34,353 nt of DNA from Candidatus Thermoplasmatota archaeon (GTDB lineage Archaea > Thermoplasmatota > E2 > UBA202 > DSCA01), in assembly GCA_034660695.1 (NCBI GenBank), contig JAYEJS010000073.1:1-34353 (forward strand), written 5' to 3'. The notes under the pieces were generated by a model. That model ran no database searches. It saw only the letters and a list, made by a program, of their open reading frames with translations, and was not told the origin of the DNA. Shown here piece after piece: positions 23,585 through 31,318 of this stretch (its first letter is position 1; each line of letters starts with the position of its first letter). Position numbers and translations under genes: made by a program.

Positions 23585-24520
23585 ATGAAAATATTGGTAA
23601 CTGACCCAATTGCGGATGAAGCGATGGATATGTTAAAAAAAAATCATGAGGTCGTTTTTAAAAACATAACTGGAGAAGAGTTGGCAAATGAAATAGCACC
23701 CTACCACGCTTTAATGGTGCGAAGCGGAACAAAGGTTATAAGGAAGGCAATAGAAAATGCAGAAAACATGATTGTTATAGGCAGGGCTGGCATAGGAGTA
23801 GACAACATAGATGTGGAGGCTGCGACAAAAAAAGGGATAAAAGTTGTGAATTCCCCAACGGGAGCGACATGTTCCGTTGCAGAACTTACCATTGCCCATA
23901 TGTTATCTCTAGCCCGTCACATTCCAAAGGCTGACAGAACAATGAGGGCAGGAGAGTGGGCTAAAAAGAGGTTGAAGGGCATAGAATTGAACGGAAAAAC
24001 ACTCGGGCTTATAGGTTCCGGGAATATTGCTAGAGAAATAGCAAAAATTGCCAAGTGTTTTGGAATGAATTTACTGGTGTACAGTCCTCACTGTACAAAA
24101 GAAAAGGCAGAAAGTATGGGTGCAAAACTAGCGGGCACAAAGGAACTTCTATCAAATTCAGACTTCATCTCCCTGCACCTTCCGAGAACGAAAGAAAGTT
24201 ACCACATGATAAACAAAGATGCCTTTTCCTTAATGAAGCCATCGGCATATCTTATAAACTGTGCCAGGGGGGGTATTGTTGACGAAAACGCCCTTTACCT
24301 TGCTTTGAAAGAAAAAAAGATTGCAGGTGCGGCCCTTGATGTATATGAAAAGGAGCCTGCCCAAAACCTTCCGCTTTTTGAATTGGACAACATTGCATTC
24401 ACCCCTCACCTGGGGGCTTCCACAAAAGAGGGACAGGTGCGTGCAGGAACGATATGTGCGGAACAGATACTGAAGGTGCTTGACGGCAAGGAGCCGGATT
24501 TCTGGGTAAACCGTTTCTAA
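23585..24520 (+). CDS. serA: D-3-phosphoglycerate dehydrogenase-like D-2-hydroxyacid dehydrogenase
   Basis: This 311-residue NAD-dependent enzyme begins MKILVTDPIADEAMDMLKKN. It has a Rossmann motif GLIGSGNIAREIAKIAKCFG, the NCARGGIVDE active-site Arg region, DVYEKEPA and the catalytic His in FTPHLGASTKEGQVRAG. GRAGIGVDNIDV is typical of 3-phosphoglycerate dehydrogenases, the first step of serine synthesis. The C-terminal ACT regulatory domain of long SerA is absent, so it is a short form without that serine feedback module. A TATA-like cttttatc occurs about 30 bases upstream of the ATG. Confidence 0.85.
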   Translation: MKILVTDPIADEAMDMLKKNHEVVFKNITGEELANEIAPYHALMVRSGTKVIRKAIENAENMIVIGRAGIGVDNIDVEAATKKGIKVVNSPTGATCSVAELTIAHMLSLARHIPKADRTMRAGEWAKKRLKGIELNGKTLGLIGSGNIAREIAKIAKCFGMNLLVYSPHCTKEKAESMGAKLAGTKELLSNSDFISLHLPRTKESYHMINKDAFSLMKPSAYLINCARGGIVDENALYLALKEKKIAGAALDVYEKEPAQNLPLFELDNIAFTPHLGASTKEGQVRAGTICAEQILKVLDGKEPDFWVNRF

Positions 24521-24538
24521 TCTAAGGAAAAAATTAAG

Positions 24539-26221
24539 TTATCTTATTATCACAAACGGCCCAAGTATCAAGAAATCTGCAGTTTTAGTTGCATCTTTTA
24601 TTGTTGCTGTGATAGTCCCTGGCCCAAGTCCGAAAACAGGTATCTTTAGTATTTCCTCGCTTCCTGGGGCCAAGTCGGCTATTGTCCCACTAGGATTTCC
24701 ACCAACAAACAAGAGGCCGCTTAACTCAATTGACCATTCCAGATTGGATAGGTTATCCTTCCCGTTGTTTCTAACAACAACTGTAACCCCTAGGCCACCA
24801 GATAACTCCAGCTCTACTTGCATCACGAGCGGCACCGTTAAGCCCTTCATGCAAAAATTGGCTGTTCCAGGCCATGGAATACCCTCACGCTCATAAAGGT
24901 CTAACCATTGGTTGTCTTTACGATAATAGCTCTCACCAGGATGAGCAGATGAGCCGACAATGACGCCCGGAGATTGAGAACCTAGCAAGACAGAAACCTC
25001 AGAAGTTCTATCATATGGAAGCCCGCCTCCGAGAAGTTGCGTGTAAATATAGAAATCATCATTTGCCGTAAGTCTAACAGGAGTATCCAAGTCTATAGTA
25101 TGAAATCCCGTATGATTTATTATTCCATGTTTCGTTGATAGTTCTTCTTGTAGTTCTCCATTCTCGAAACTATCATATATTATGATATGATAAAACACAT
25201 TGTCTTCAGCAGTGTAGAAGCTTACTGCAGTGAGTAGCTCATTATCTCTAGCTGTAAAAGCATTGAATGCTTCAGCGCAATCAGTCAATGTGTCACGCCA
25301 GCCGTGATAATCATGATAATAGATTCGATTGTATTTTAACGGTTCAACATTTTGAAAAGAAATTGCGCCCATTTCAGGGTTATGGCAGCAATGTTTATCG
25401 TAGTATGATATCCAGAAGTAGCCGTCTTCACCCCAACCGCTTCCCCAGCTGTTCTTGCAGAGCCATGCTCCAGGAAGGGGTGCAGGTGTCACCTTGTTAT
25501 CATCCCAGCCGACAATAGCAACTGCATGGTTTGGATCATATGAATTATCGGGGGGTTGATAATGAGCATAGTTAGATATAAAGGAACCGCTAAAACACAG
25601 GGAAGTACCCATTACACCATGTTCCATAATTGCATGTTTAATCGTGTTGATGTTGCTGAGATCATCTCCAATAGTATACCATTCAATATCCGTGACATAA
25701 TAATAGTGATAGTTAGAGTTGTATCGTGCAGGAGAATCATCATACCAGTTATCATCCAACTCGGTATCATCGTTTGCATCAGAGCTATAGACTGCTCCCT
25801 CTCCTCTGGAGAGATATGCAGAAGTTACCCTGTAATCACCCCCCATGTGTACAGTCAATCCGCCTCCTGTGGGTGGATTGGTATCGTCATTATTATGTTG
25901 GTTGAATCCATTCCACCAGTCGAGATGGTATTCCGCCAAATTAGGTTCCTCAGTCTCTCCAGCTGCTTCCCAATTGCCGGTCACGAGTAAATTTCCTTCA
26001 ATAGCAGCCATCGCACCGTGCGTCCAGCAGGTGCCCCCTGTTTGGCTTTTGATCGAGGTTACATAATTAATGCCATCAATATCTCTTAAATCAAAAGAAA
26101 TTGGCGGATCTTCCATTGATAATTCGAAGGAATCATTCGGAAAGTCAGATAGTGCTGCAGGCATAAAAAAGATAACAGCAATTAACAAAAATAATCCGGT
26201 TTTGTGCCAAACTAATTTCAT
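24539..26221 (-). CDS. Secreted papain-like (C1) cysteine protease
   Basis: This 560-residue protein has a signal peptide (residues 6-25, [17 protein letters not shown]) and a short propeptide. Its C1 domain has [17 protein letters not shown] (oxyanion Gln60, nucleophile Cys65), [11 protein letters not shown] (His232) and [20 protein letters not shown] (Asn257). Residues 300-450 are a lectin-like beta domain found after C1 domains in archaeal and bacterial secreted proteases. The last 100 residues form a beta-sandwich ([20 protein letters not shown]) of the NEW3/CARDB kind. It belongs with the C25 and M28 enzymes in extracellular protein degradation and is convergent with serA. Confidence 0.88.
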   Translation of the reverse strand: MKLVWHKTGLFLLIAVIFFMPAALSDFPNDSFELSMEDPPISFDLRDIDGINYVTSIKSQTGGTCWTHGAMAAIEGNLLVTGNWEAAGETEEPNLAEYHLDWWNGFNQHNNDDTNPPTGGGLTVHMGGDYRVTSAYLSRGEGAVYSSDANDDTELDDNWYDDSPARYNSNYHYYYVTDIEWYTIGDDLSNINTIKHAIMEHGVMGTSLCFSGSFISNYAHYQPPDNSYDPNHAVAIVGWDDNKVTPAPLPGAWLCKNSWGSGWGEDGYFWISYYDKHCCHNPEMGAISFQNVEPLKYNRIYYHDYHGWRDTLTDCAEAFNAFTARDNELLTAVSFYTAEDNVFYHIIIYDSFENGELQEELSTKHGIINHTGFHTIDLDTPVRLTANDDFYIYTQLLGGGLPYDRTSEVSVLLGSQSPGVIVGSSAHPGESYYRKDNQWLDLYEREGIPWPGTANFCMKGLTVPLVMQVELELSGGLGVTVVVRNNGKDNLSNLEWSIELSGLLFVGGNPSGTIADLAPGSEEILKIPVFGLGPGTITATIKDATKTADFLILGPFVIIR

Positions 26222-26337
26222 TTTTATCTTCCTCCAATTTGTAAAAACTCTTTCCTTATATATTTTTCCTTAAGTCAATTCCCATTACGAAAATATATCA
26301 CATATCGTATCAAGCAAATTGGCAAAAGAATTAACAA

Positions 26338-26347
26338 ACTCTTTAAA
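26338..26347 (+). promoter_or_regulatory. TATA box of arcS overlapping the upstream ATG
   Basis: ctctttaaat lies about 22-30 bases upstream of the GTG at 26368. The in-frame ATG at 26347 overlaps this box, which argues against it as the true start. Confidence 0.45.
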
Positions 26348-26367
26348 TGCATCTCCAATCATTCATC

Positions 26368-28152
26368 GTGAAGTTTGAGGTATTGAAAAGAGACTGTACC
26401 GCCCGCATCGGCACGCTTGAGATAAACGGAAACAAAATTACAACACCGCATATCCTCTGGTATTCATCCGAGAGAGTCAAAGCCCCGCCATTCGCCTCTG
26501 TTTTTTTGTCACGGGCAAGAGATGGATTGTCGATATCTCATTCAGGAAGTTTTTTCTATCCCCTTTCTAATGGCGATTCCATCCCTCCGTCCTTTGTATA
26601 TCCATATGCGCTTCCTTCAGAACTGCATGAGATAGCTGCTGAATGGAATGAAAGGCATGCCAGCACCATCCAGATAATCTCAGGTAAAGCACTTGACAAT
26701 ATTTCCGAAGATGCAATGATATACGTCCTGTCAAACGCTCGCGAACTTTTCTCCAATCCAAGAAATTTTGTCAAGGCAATAACAGATGTGAGGGAAGCAA
26801 TAGACTACCAGAAAATTTTGTATGCCCCGGGATTGGGCGAGCCTTCCCATATTGCCATCCTCTCTTATTGCACCGTTGATTTATTCGATTCCATCTCGCT
26901 TGTAGAAAAGGCAAGAAAAAAAATTTTTCTCTTTCCTGAGGATGAATACAATGCAGATGAACTTGGAGAGATACCATGTTCCTGCCCGGCATGCCTGAAT
27001 GAAAATCTTTTGTTTTCTGGCATTCTTATGCACAACTACTATGCGGCATTTTCAGAACTAAAAAACGTTCGTAATGCAATCAAAAATAACAGATTGAGAA
27101 ATCTGGTGGAAATCAGGGCATCATCACAGCCAAAAATTGCATCGATACTTCGCATTCTTGACAGAGAATACTACGAGTTTCAGGAGAAAAGATACCCCGT
27201 CATCGGGGGAAAAATAGTAGCATCCCCTCTTTCTATGGATAGACCCGATGTGGAAAGGTTTAGAAGAAGAGTGCTGGAACAATACATAAAGCCAGGTTCG
27301 GCAAAAATTCTCGTTCTTCTGCCATGCTCTGCCAGGAAGCCATATTCATTCTCAAAATCACACAGAATATTCAGGAATGCCATAGAGTCCTGCGGAAATC
27401 CAGGAGTTGTACATGAAGTCGTGGTTACCTCGCCCCTGGGTATAGTTCCCATAGAACTTGAGATGGTTTACCCTGCTGCACATTACGATATATCGGTCAC
27501 AGGGCACTGGAGTCTTGATGAACAGGAAATGGTGAAAAAACAACTCAGCTCATACCTCAAAAGAAACGATTATGACATCGTAATAAATCACCTTCCCGAA
27601 GAAATCTCAGAATTTTTGGAGGTAGAGGGAGCCATTAAAACATGCATTGGACATCCTATTTCGAATTCATCTATAAACAGCCTATCCATATTGCTTAAAA
27701 AAGAAGCAACAAAATACGGCAAAATTCCCAAAAATTTAAGAAAATCGGAAAACGTGAAATCATTTCTATCATACCAATTCGGAAATGTAGAGGGCATGCT
27801 TGAAGGATGCAAAGCAAGGGGGAAATATCCTGGATATAAGATTTTTTGTGATGATGTGCAAATAGGCATGTTCGTCGAAAGCAAGGGATTGTTTTCCCTC
27901 ACGCTAGAAGGGGGCAGAAGGCTGGCAGATGCCGGCATTTACCGTGTAGAGATAGAAGATTTCGTTCCACGTGGGTCCATATTTGCTGTTGGGGTAACAA
28001 ATTCAGATAAAAACATAAGATGCGGAGATGAAGTTGTGGCTTTGCATGGCGGAGATATCAGGGCTGTCGGCATGGCTTTGATGAGCGGCGAAGAAATGGT
28101 GATGAGCAATACAGGAGAGGCTGTAAAAGTAAGGCATCACAAGAAAGATTAG
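26368..28152 (+). CDS. arcS: Archaeosine synthase ArcS (TgtA2)
   Basis: This protein of about 594 residues converts preQ0 at position 15 of tRNA to archaeosine or its lysine adduct. From the GTG at 26368 it begins VKFEVLKRDCTARIGTLEIN, the usual family N-terminus. A frame-extending ATG at 26347 lies inside the TATA box. A TGT-like domain with the zinc-type cluster CSCPACL is followed by the ArcS core with LLPCSARKPYSFSKSHRIF, the motif that distinguishes ArcS from TgtA. A C-terminal PUA domain (about the last 80 residues, ADAGIYRVEIEDFVPRGSIF) binds tRNA. TgtA, the partner that inserts preQ0, is not in the window. The 3' end overlaps the convergent phosphoesterase by 4 bases. Confidence 0.9.
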   Translation: MKFEVLKRDCTARIGTLEINGNKITTPHILWYSSERVKAPPFASVFLSRARDGLSISHSGSFFYPLSNGDSIPPSFVYPYALPSELHEIAAEWNERHASTIQIISGKALDNISEDAMIYVLSNARELFSNPRNFVKAITDVREAIDYQKILYAPGLGEPSHIAILSYCTVDLFDSISLVEKARKKIFLFPEDEYNADELGEIPCSCPACLNENLLFSGILMHNYYAAFSELKNVRNAIKNNRLRNLVEIRASSQPKIASILRILDREYYEFQEKRYPVIGGKIVASPLSMDRPDVERFRRRVLEQYIKPGSAKILVLLPCSARKPYSFSKSHRIFRNAIESCGNPGVVHEVVVTSPLGIVPIELEMVYPAAHYDISVTGHWSLDEQEMVKKQLSSYLKRNDYDIVINHLPEEISEFLEVEGAIKTCIGHPISNSSINSLSILLKKEATKYGKIPKNLRKSENVKSFLSYQFGNVEGMLEGCKARGKYPGYKIFCDDVQIGMFVESKGLFSLTLEGGRRLADAGIYRVEIEDFVPRGSIFAVGVTNSDKNIRCGDEVVALHGGDIRAVGMALMSGEEMVMSNTGEAVKVRHHKKD

Positions 28153-28760
28153 TCGGCTATGTCTATTTTTATTTTATCATTCATTTCAATAAGTGAATAC
28201 CTCCCCCTTCTACCTATGGTGCAGTTTACCACCGTTGTTTCCCCGAAATGAGTGTACCCTGGATTTTCGTGCACATGGCCGCATATAATGAGCCGGGGTC
28301 TCTTCTCTTCCGTTATGTTTCTCACCCATCTGTTTCCTATATGCAGTCCTAGGCCCATCTTATCCATTACACCTTTTGGGGGAACATGGGTTACTAAAAC
28401 ATCCATTTTTACATCCTTCAGAGAAATCCATTCTTTTTTATTTATTGAATAAATATCATTAAGCATGGGGTTGATTCCTCCGGCTCCGATAAAATTTATA
28501 CCATCTGTGCTGTACATTTTCTCATGGATAAAAAATGCATTATATTTTTCAACTTTTTTTCCGATATCAATGCCGTCCACGTTGCCATGAATAACAAGTG
28601 TTGGAACATCTATATCACCTAAAAATTTAAAAAATAAAGGATTTGCATCAATATCGCCGGCCAAAACTGCAATATCCGGGCTGTTATCCCTTAAACCAAG
28701 AAGAAACGCTCCATACCTGCTTTCTTTCCCGTGGAAATCCGCTGCAGCCTGAATGAGCAT
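28149..28760 (-). CDS. Metallophosphoesterase
   Basis: This 203-residue protein has ADFHGKE, LAGDIDANP, IHGNVDG, VTHVPPKG and ICGHVHENPG. It is a compact calcineurin-like phosphoesterase, third of its kind in the window but different in type from the two at 20659 and 22774. HGNVD in place of GNHD is a variation seen in small archaeal members. It is the last gene of an apparent operon after dodecin and the ribbon-helix-helix gene, with gaps of 44 and 9 bases. Substrate unknown. Confidence 0.85.
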   Translation of the reverse strand: MLIQAAADFHGKESRYGAFLLGLRDNSPDIAVLAGDIDANPLFFKFLGDIDVPTLVIHGNVDGIDIGKKVEKYNAFFIHEKMYSTDGINFIGAGGINPMLNDIYSINKKEWISLKDVKMDVLVTHVPPKGVMDKMGLGLHIGNRWVRNITEEKRPRLIICGHVHENPGYTHFGETTVVNCTIGRRGRYSLIEMNDKIKIDIAD

Positions 28761-28769
28761 TTCCGACTC

Positions 28770-28997
28770 TTATTTCTTTTTGATGCTATTTTCGAGCGCT
28801 TCCAGCAGATCTTCTATATCGATTTCGTTCAATAATCCCTCCTTCTGTTCCATCCTTACTTCGGAGAGACGCAGGCGTATCGCTTCCTTGCACAGTTCGG
28901 CCACACTGGAGTATCCAAGGCCGGGATTGTTTCTTATTAAATTTTCTATCTCTTCATGCAGTTCTTTCGGTATTGATATGGTGCTGTATTTCGGCAT
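28770..28997 (-). CDS. Ribbon-helix-helix (CopG-type) DNA-binding protein
   Basis: This 75-residue protein starts MPKYSTISIPKELHEEIENL. The beta strand KYSTISIP and two helices ending in SSVAELCKEAIRLRLSE give the RHH fold that binds DNA as a dimer. A short acidic-basic tail (LLEALENSIKKK) follows. The ATG at 28997 is preceded by a clear Shine-Dalgarno aaggagga, which decides against longer frames. It may regulate its own operon with dodecin and the phosphoesterase. Confidence 0.85.
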   Translation of the reverse strand: MPKYSTISIPKELHEEIENLIRNNPGLGYSSVAELCKEAIRLRLSEVRMEQKEGLLNEIDIEDLLEALENSIKKK

Positions 28998-29041
28998 TTT
29001 ATTCCTCCTTTCCATACATACTATCACATATTTTATCTTTT

Positions 29042-29245
29042 CTATCTCTCTACAGTGAAATAGAGTTTTACCTTTGACTGATACGATACAATCTCATCGT
29101 TTTCTACGAGAATCTCCATATCGCTCACCATAACCCTCCTTATATTCCTTATGGTTTTCTTTGCCTCGTTTATCGCATTCCTCACCGCACCTTCCCAGTT
29201 ATCCGGAGAACTCCCTATAAGCTCTATACTTTTTATAACGGACAT
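29042..29245 (-). CDS. Dodecin (flavin-binding storage protein)
   Basis: This 67-residue protein MSVIKSIELIGSSPDNWEGA continues with AINEAKKTIRNIRRV and ends VSYQSKVKLYFTVER, the full dodecin pattern (beta-helix-beta-beta). Dodecins form 12-mers that store or buffer riboflavin, lumichrome or FMN. A TATA-like element on the minus strand (about 29261-29272) lies 16-27 bases upstream of the ATG. It begins the operon with the RHH regulator and phosphoesterase. Confidence 0.9.
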   Translation of the reverse strand: MSVIKSIELIGSSPDNWEGAVRNAINEAKKTIRNIRRVMVSDMEILVENDEIVSYQSKVKLYFTVER

Positions 29246-29299
29246 ATAATTATTAACAGATATTTTAATATAAAGTTTTTGTCCATTAGGATAGGGTAA

Positions 29300-29312
29300 C
29301 CTTTTAAATAAT
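29300..29312 (+). promoter_or_regulatory. TATA box of tRNA-Leu
   Basis: ccttttaaataat lies about 28-40 bases upstream of the first base of the tRNA, the usual archaeal tRNA promoter spacing. Confidence 0.45.
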
Positions 29313-29339
29313 AATTCGATTTTCTGTATTGGCCATTAT

Positions 29340-29424
29340 GCAGGGGTAGCCAAGCCTGGTCAACGGCGCAAGGTTCAGGGCCTTGTCCTGTAGAGGTTCA
29401 AGGGTTCAAATCCCCTCCCCTGCA
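29340..29424 (+). tRNA. tRNA-Leu (anticodon CAG)
   Basis: This is an 85-base class II tRNA. The acceptor is GCAGGGG/CCCCTGC with discriminator A, and the D-arm is GCC..GGC. The anticodon stem CAAGG/CCTTG carries loop TTCAGGG (anticodon CAG), followed by a long variable arm (TCCTGTAGAGGTTC) and a T-loop TTCAAAT. One A-C mismatch sits in the T-stem. CCA is not encoded and there is no intron. It ends 5 bases from the 3' end of tbp. Confidence 0.92.
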
Positions 29425-29429
29425 TCGAT

Positions 29430-29990
29430 TTATCTTATAAGGAGTCCTTTAATTTCCAGTTCTTTTGCTATTTCCTTTACGGCTTTTGATACCTGCTCTG
29501 GTTTTTTAGCCCCTGTACAAACAATTTTTCCCGAGTTAAAAAGCAGCAAGACAACTCCCAGCTCTTCCATCCGGTAAACCATGCCTGGAAATACCTCTGG
29601 CTCATATTCCGTATTTTCAAGACCGAGGGCAAGAGCGGTATTTATTAAATTGAGTTCACCATGCAAGTCGCCAGAGGCAACAATATTCTGAACATCTACT
29701 ATGGGATTATCTATAACCTTAAAACCCATATTTTTTAGCATATTGCATACTTTCCCCATACTTTTTTCAATATCTTCAACGTTTTTTGCGCCCGTACATA
29801 CAACTTTTCCACTCTTAAACAGCAGAAATGCAGTTTTTGGCTTTTCTATGCGCAGCACGAGCCCGGGAAATAAATTCGGTCTGTAACTCGTATTGGGCAA
29901 AGTTTTTGAAATCCTGTTCAAATCCAATTTTTCTGCAATGCTCGTCGTTGCAACAATATTTTGTATTTTAATACTCAGCATGTTATTCAT
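29430..29990 (-). CDS. tbp: TATA-box-binding protein
   Basis: This 186-residue protein has two direct saddle repeats. The first contains IQNIVATTSIAEKLDLNRIS, FPGLVLRIEKPKTAFLLF and SGKVVCTGAK. The second contains VQNIVASGDLHGELNL, FPGMVYRMEELGVVLLLFN and SGKIVCTGAK. The paired VCTGAK motifs are diagnostic. It recognises promoter TATA boxes with TFB to recruit RNA polymerase. Length and repeats are normal, and no acidic tail is present. A TATA-like acatttatcg (minus strand, about 30011-30020) stands 21-30 bases upstream of the ATG. Confidence 0.96.
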   Translation of the reverse strand: MNNMLSIKIQNIVATTSIAEKLDLNRISKTLPNTSYRPNLFPGLVLRIEKPKTAFLLFKSGKVVCTGAKNVEDIEKSMGKVCNMLKNMGFKVIDNPIVDVQNIVASGDLHGELNLINTALALGLENTEYEPEVFPGMVYRMEELGVVLLLFNSGKIVCTGAKKPEQVSKAVKEIAKELEIKGLLIR

Positions 29991-30166
29991 ACAACGTATC
30001 CAATAACTAACGATAAATGTTTACATGGAATTTAAGCTTGTCATCCACATGCCACCACGCAAAATGCTCTCCTTACACTGTTATAAATAAACAATGCCCG
30101 AATCGGGATTTGAATGATAATTTACCAGTAAAATATGGATTCTGCCAGATTATCCAGTTCATCGTA

Positions 30167-30189
30167 ATTCCCTCTCAAATTGCTCAACT
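30167..30189. repeat. 23-base perfect repeat, copy 2
   Basis: Identical to 14031-14053. In the plus-strand frame it again encodes IPSQIAQL, but the AbrB context on either side is not preserved. The right-hand side runs into the end of an IS remnant. Confidence 0.85.
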
Positions 30190-30202
30190 TTTCATTTTTT
30201 TA

Positions 30203-30481
30203 CTACTTTTTCAAAGCATTCCAATGACGGCCGTAACGTAAATGACTGATATGAACCATTAGATCATATGAATACGGTGAACGACTTGGAGCAGCGTTCC
30301 TTAAAGAATCAGACACAAACCTTGAACCATCATCTGGATAATACTTAATAACCTCAGTAACCTGCTCATCCATAGTGGAAGTTACCAAACGGCGAACATG
30401 AGATTTTTCAACCTTCAACAACAGATGACAACGAGGACAAAACTCCACTTGGGGTTCAAACCTCTTCCGAGGTTTTCCCAT
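30203..30481 (-). pseudogene. Transposase-like orfB remnant of an IS element
   Basis: The frame begins MGKPRKRFEPQVEF at 30481, overlapping orfA by 26 bases. It contains a CPRC-type zinc half-site, then EVIKYYPDDGSRFVSDSL and SPYSYDLMVHISHLRYGRHW before two stops (30203). The same frame continues beyond them as KNEKLSNLRGNYDELDNLAE, so the coding sequence was longer. No DDE or HUH active site is present in what remains. I recognise the style of an archaeal IS protein but cannot place the family. Confidence 0.5.
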
Positions 30482-30791
30482 GCAAAAGGAGAATGAATTT
30501 TTTTCCCCCAATTTTATGAGACAAATTTATCTCCACGATGTCTCTATCCGGGAAAGGTATCCCTAATTGATCAAGACTGGTTTTTAGTTCATCCGATGTC
30601 TTAATATCAGCAAGAAAAACCTCCTCTGCCAAAGCCTTTGTTTGATTTTTATCAAGTTCAACCTTGACAATTTGAGGCTTTTTACCAAGATACCTCAATA
30701 CCTTCTGCTTAACTTTCCCATCTTCACGTCTTCCTTCTACCAGATAATAATAGGTTTTATTTCCTCGTTTCTTAGCTCGTATATACGCCAT
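30456..30791 (-). CDS. Transposase-associated orfA of the same IS remnant
   Basis: This 111-residue protein begins MAYIRAKKRGNKTYYYLVEG and continues REDGKVKQKVLRYLGKKP, the N-terminal domain seen in many archaeal and bacterial transposases. The start codon touches a 9-base palindrome. It ends in a frame overlapping the next one, the usual orfA/orfB arrangement. A TATA-like tttatattt on the minus strand lies about 30 bases upstream. It may still be expressed. Confidence 0.55.
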   Translation of the reverse strand: MAYIRAKKRGNKTYYYLVEGRREDGKVKQKVLRYLGKKPQIVKVELDKNQTKALAEEVFLADIKTSDELKTSLDQLGIPFPDRDIVEINLSHKIGGKKFILLLHGKTSEEV

Positions 30792-30815
30792 GTTGTGCCT
30801 ATAATGGGCACAACA
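30791..30815. repeat. Palindromic operator or IS end at the orfA start
   Basis: TGTTGTGCC (30791-30799) and GGCACAACA (30807-30815) are perfect inverted repeats around a 7-base spacer. The right arm with its flank, TGGGCACAACA (30805-30815), recurs exactly at 30857-30867. A TATA-like box for orfA lies between the two copies. An autoregulatory operator with the outer copy as IS terminal repeat fits well. Confidence 0.55.
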
Positions 30816-30856
30816 AATATAAACTTTTTGCCATATCTAATATTAGACTGAAAAAG

Positions 30857-30867
30857 TGGGCACAACA
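30857..30867. repeat. Second copy of the TGGGCACAACA motif, possible IS left end
   Basis: This is an exact 11-base repeat of 30805-30815. If it is the terminal repeat, the element runs leftwards from 30867. No matching inverted end is found before 30,000, so the right end has been lost. Confidence 0.4.
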
Positions 30868-30947
30868 TTGCTAAATGGAACTCTCAATGGGCGCTATAGC
30901 TACGGGGTATCTCAAAAATGCTTAGCCTTTTATACGATGAAGGCTAA

Positions 30948-31256
30948 TCTGTATCCACCAGCATAGCAGAGATAATACTTGTCTACAAGCGGCCAAATAA
31001 AATCAAATCTGTGCAGTTATCTAGAGCACTCCATGGATACACTGATTATTCCAATCACGGAAAGTATAGATATAAGCGGGAAGGGCTATTGAATAAGATT
31101 CCATATTACAAAGTCTTTAGCGGAGTGTTCATCCTGAAAGAGAATGACTCCGATAAATTCATCGAATTATTGAAAAGATATGATGTCGAGTACTATGCAG
31201 GACCGATAGAATCAACATCGACAACAACTGAGGTTCTTGCAGAAACAAAAGATTGA
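30948..31256 (+). CDS. Conserved-looking small protein lacking a proper start
   Basis: The frame is open from 30948 (after a TAA) and reads SVSTSIAEIILVYKRPNKIK, SVQLSRALHGYTDYSNHGKY and RYKREGLLNKIPYYKVFSGV, ending at TGA 31256. The protein looks coding over its full length, including upstream of the only available start, a GTG at 31011 (81 residues). No ATG, GTG or TTG precedes that. The 5' end was probably lost next to the IS remnant. The YTDYSNHGKYRY.R.GLL core looks like a conserved archaeal family of unknown function. Confidence 0.45.
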   Translation, partial: SVSTSIAEIILVYKRPNKIKSVQLSRALHGYTDYSNHGKYRYKREGLLNKIPYYKVFSGVFILKENDSDKFIELLKRYDVEYYAGPIESTSTTTEVLAETKD

Positions 31257-31318
31257 CCATTTTTGTCCCAAAACCCCTGGCTGTGCAAAATTTAAATAAC
31301 ATTTTTCGATAGGCAAGC

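Noticed and set aside
25556-25990. 144-codon plus-strand frame inside the C1 protease gene
   Set aside because: It is antisense to conserved catalytic regions (His and Cys motifs), and its product is Ile/Val/Cys-rich noise.
30096-30114. gcccgaatcgggatttgaa, resembling the reverse complement of a tRNA 3' end (T-loop plus acceptor)
   Set aside because: The T-stem partner and a matching 5' acceptor strand are absent. CCCGA/TCGGG also forms a simple hairpin by itself, so an attachment site or tRNA fragment cannot be supported.
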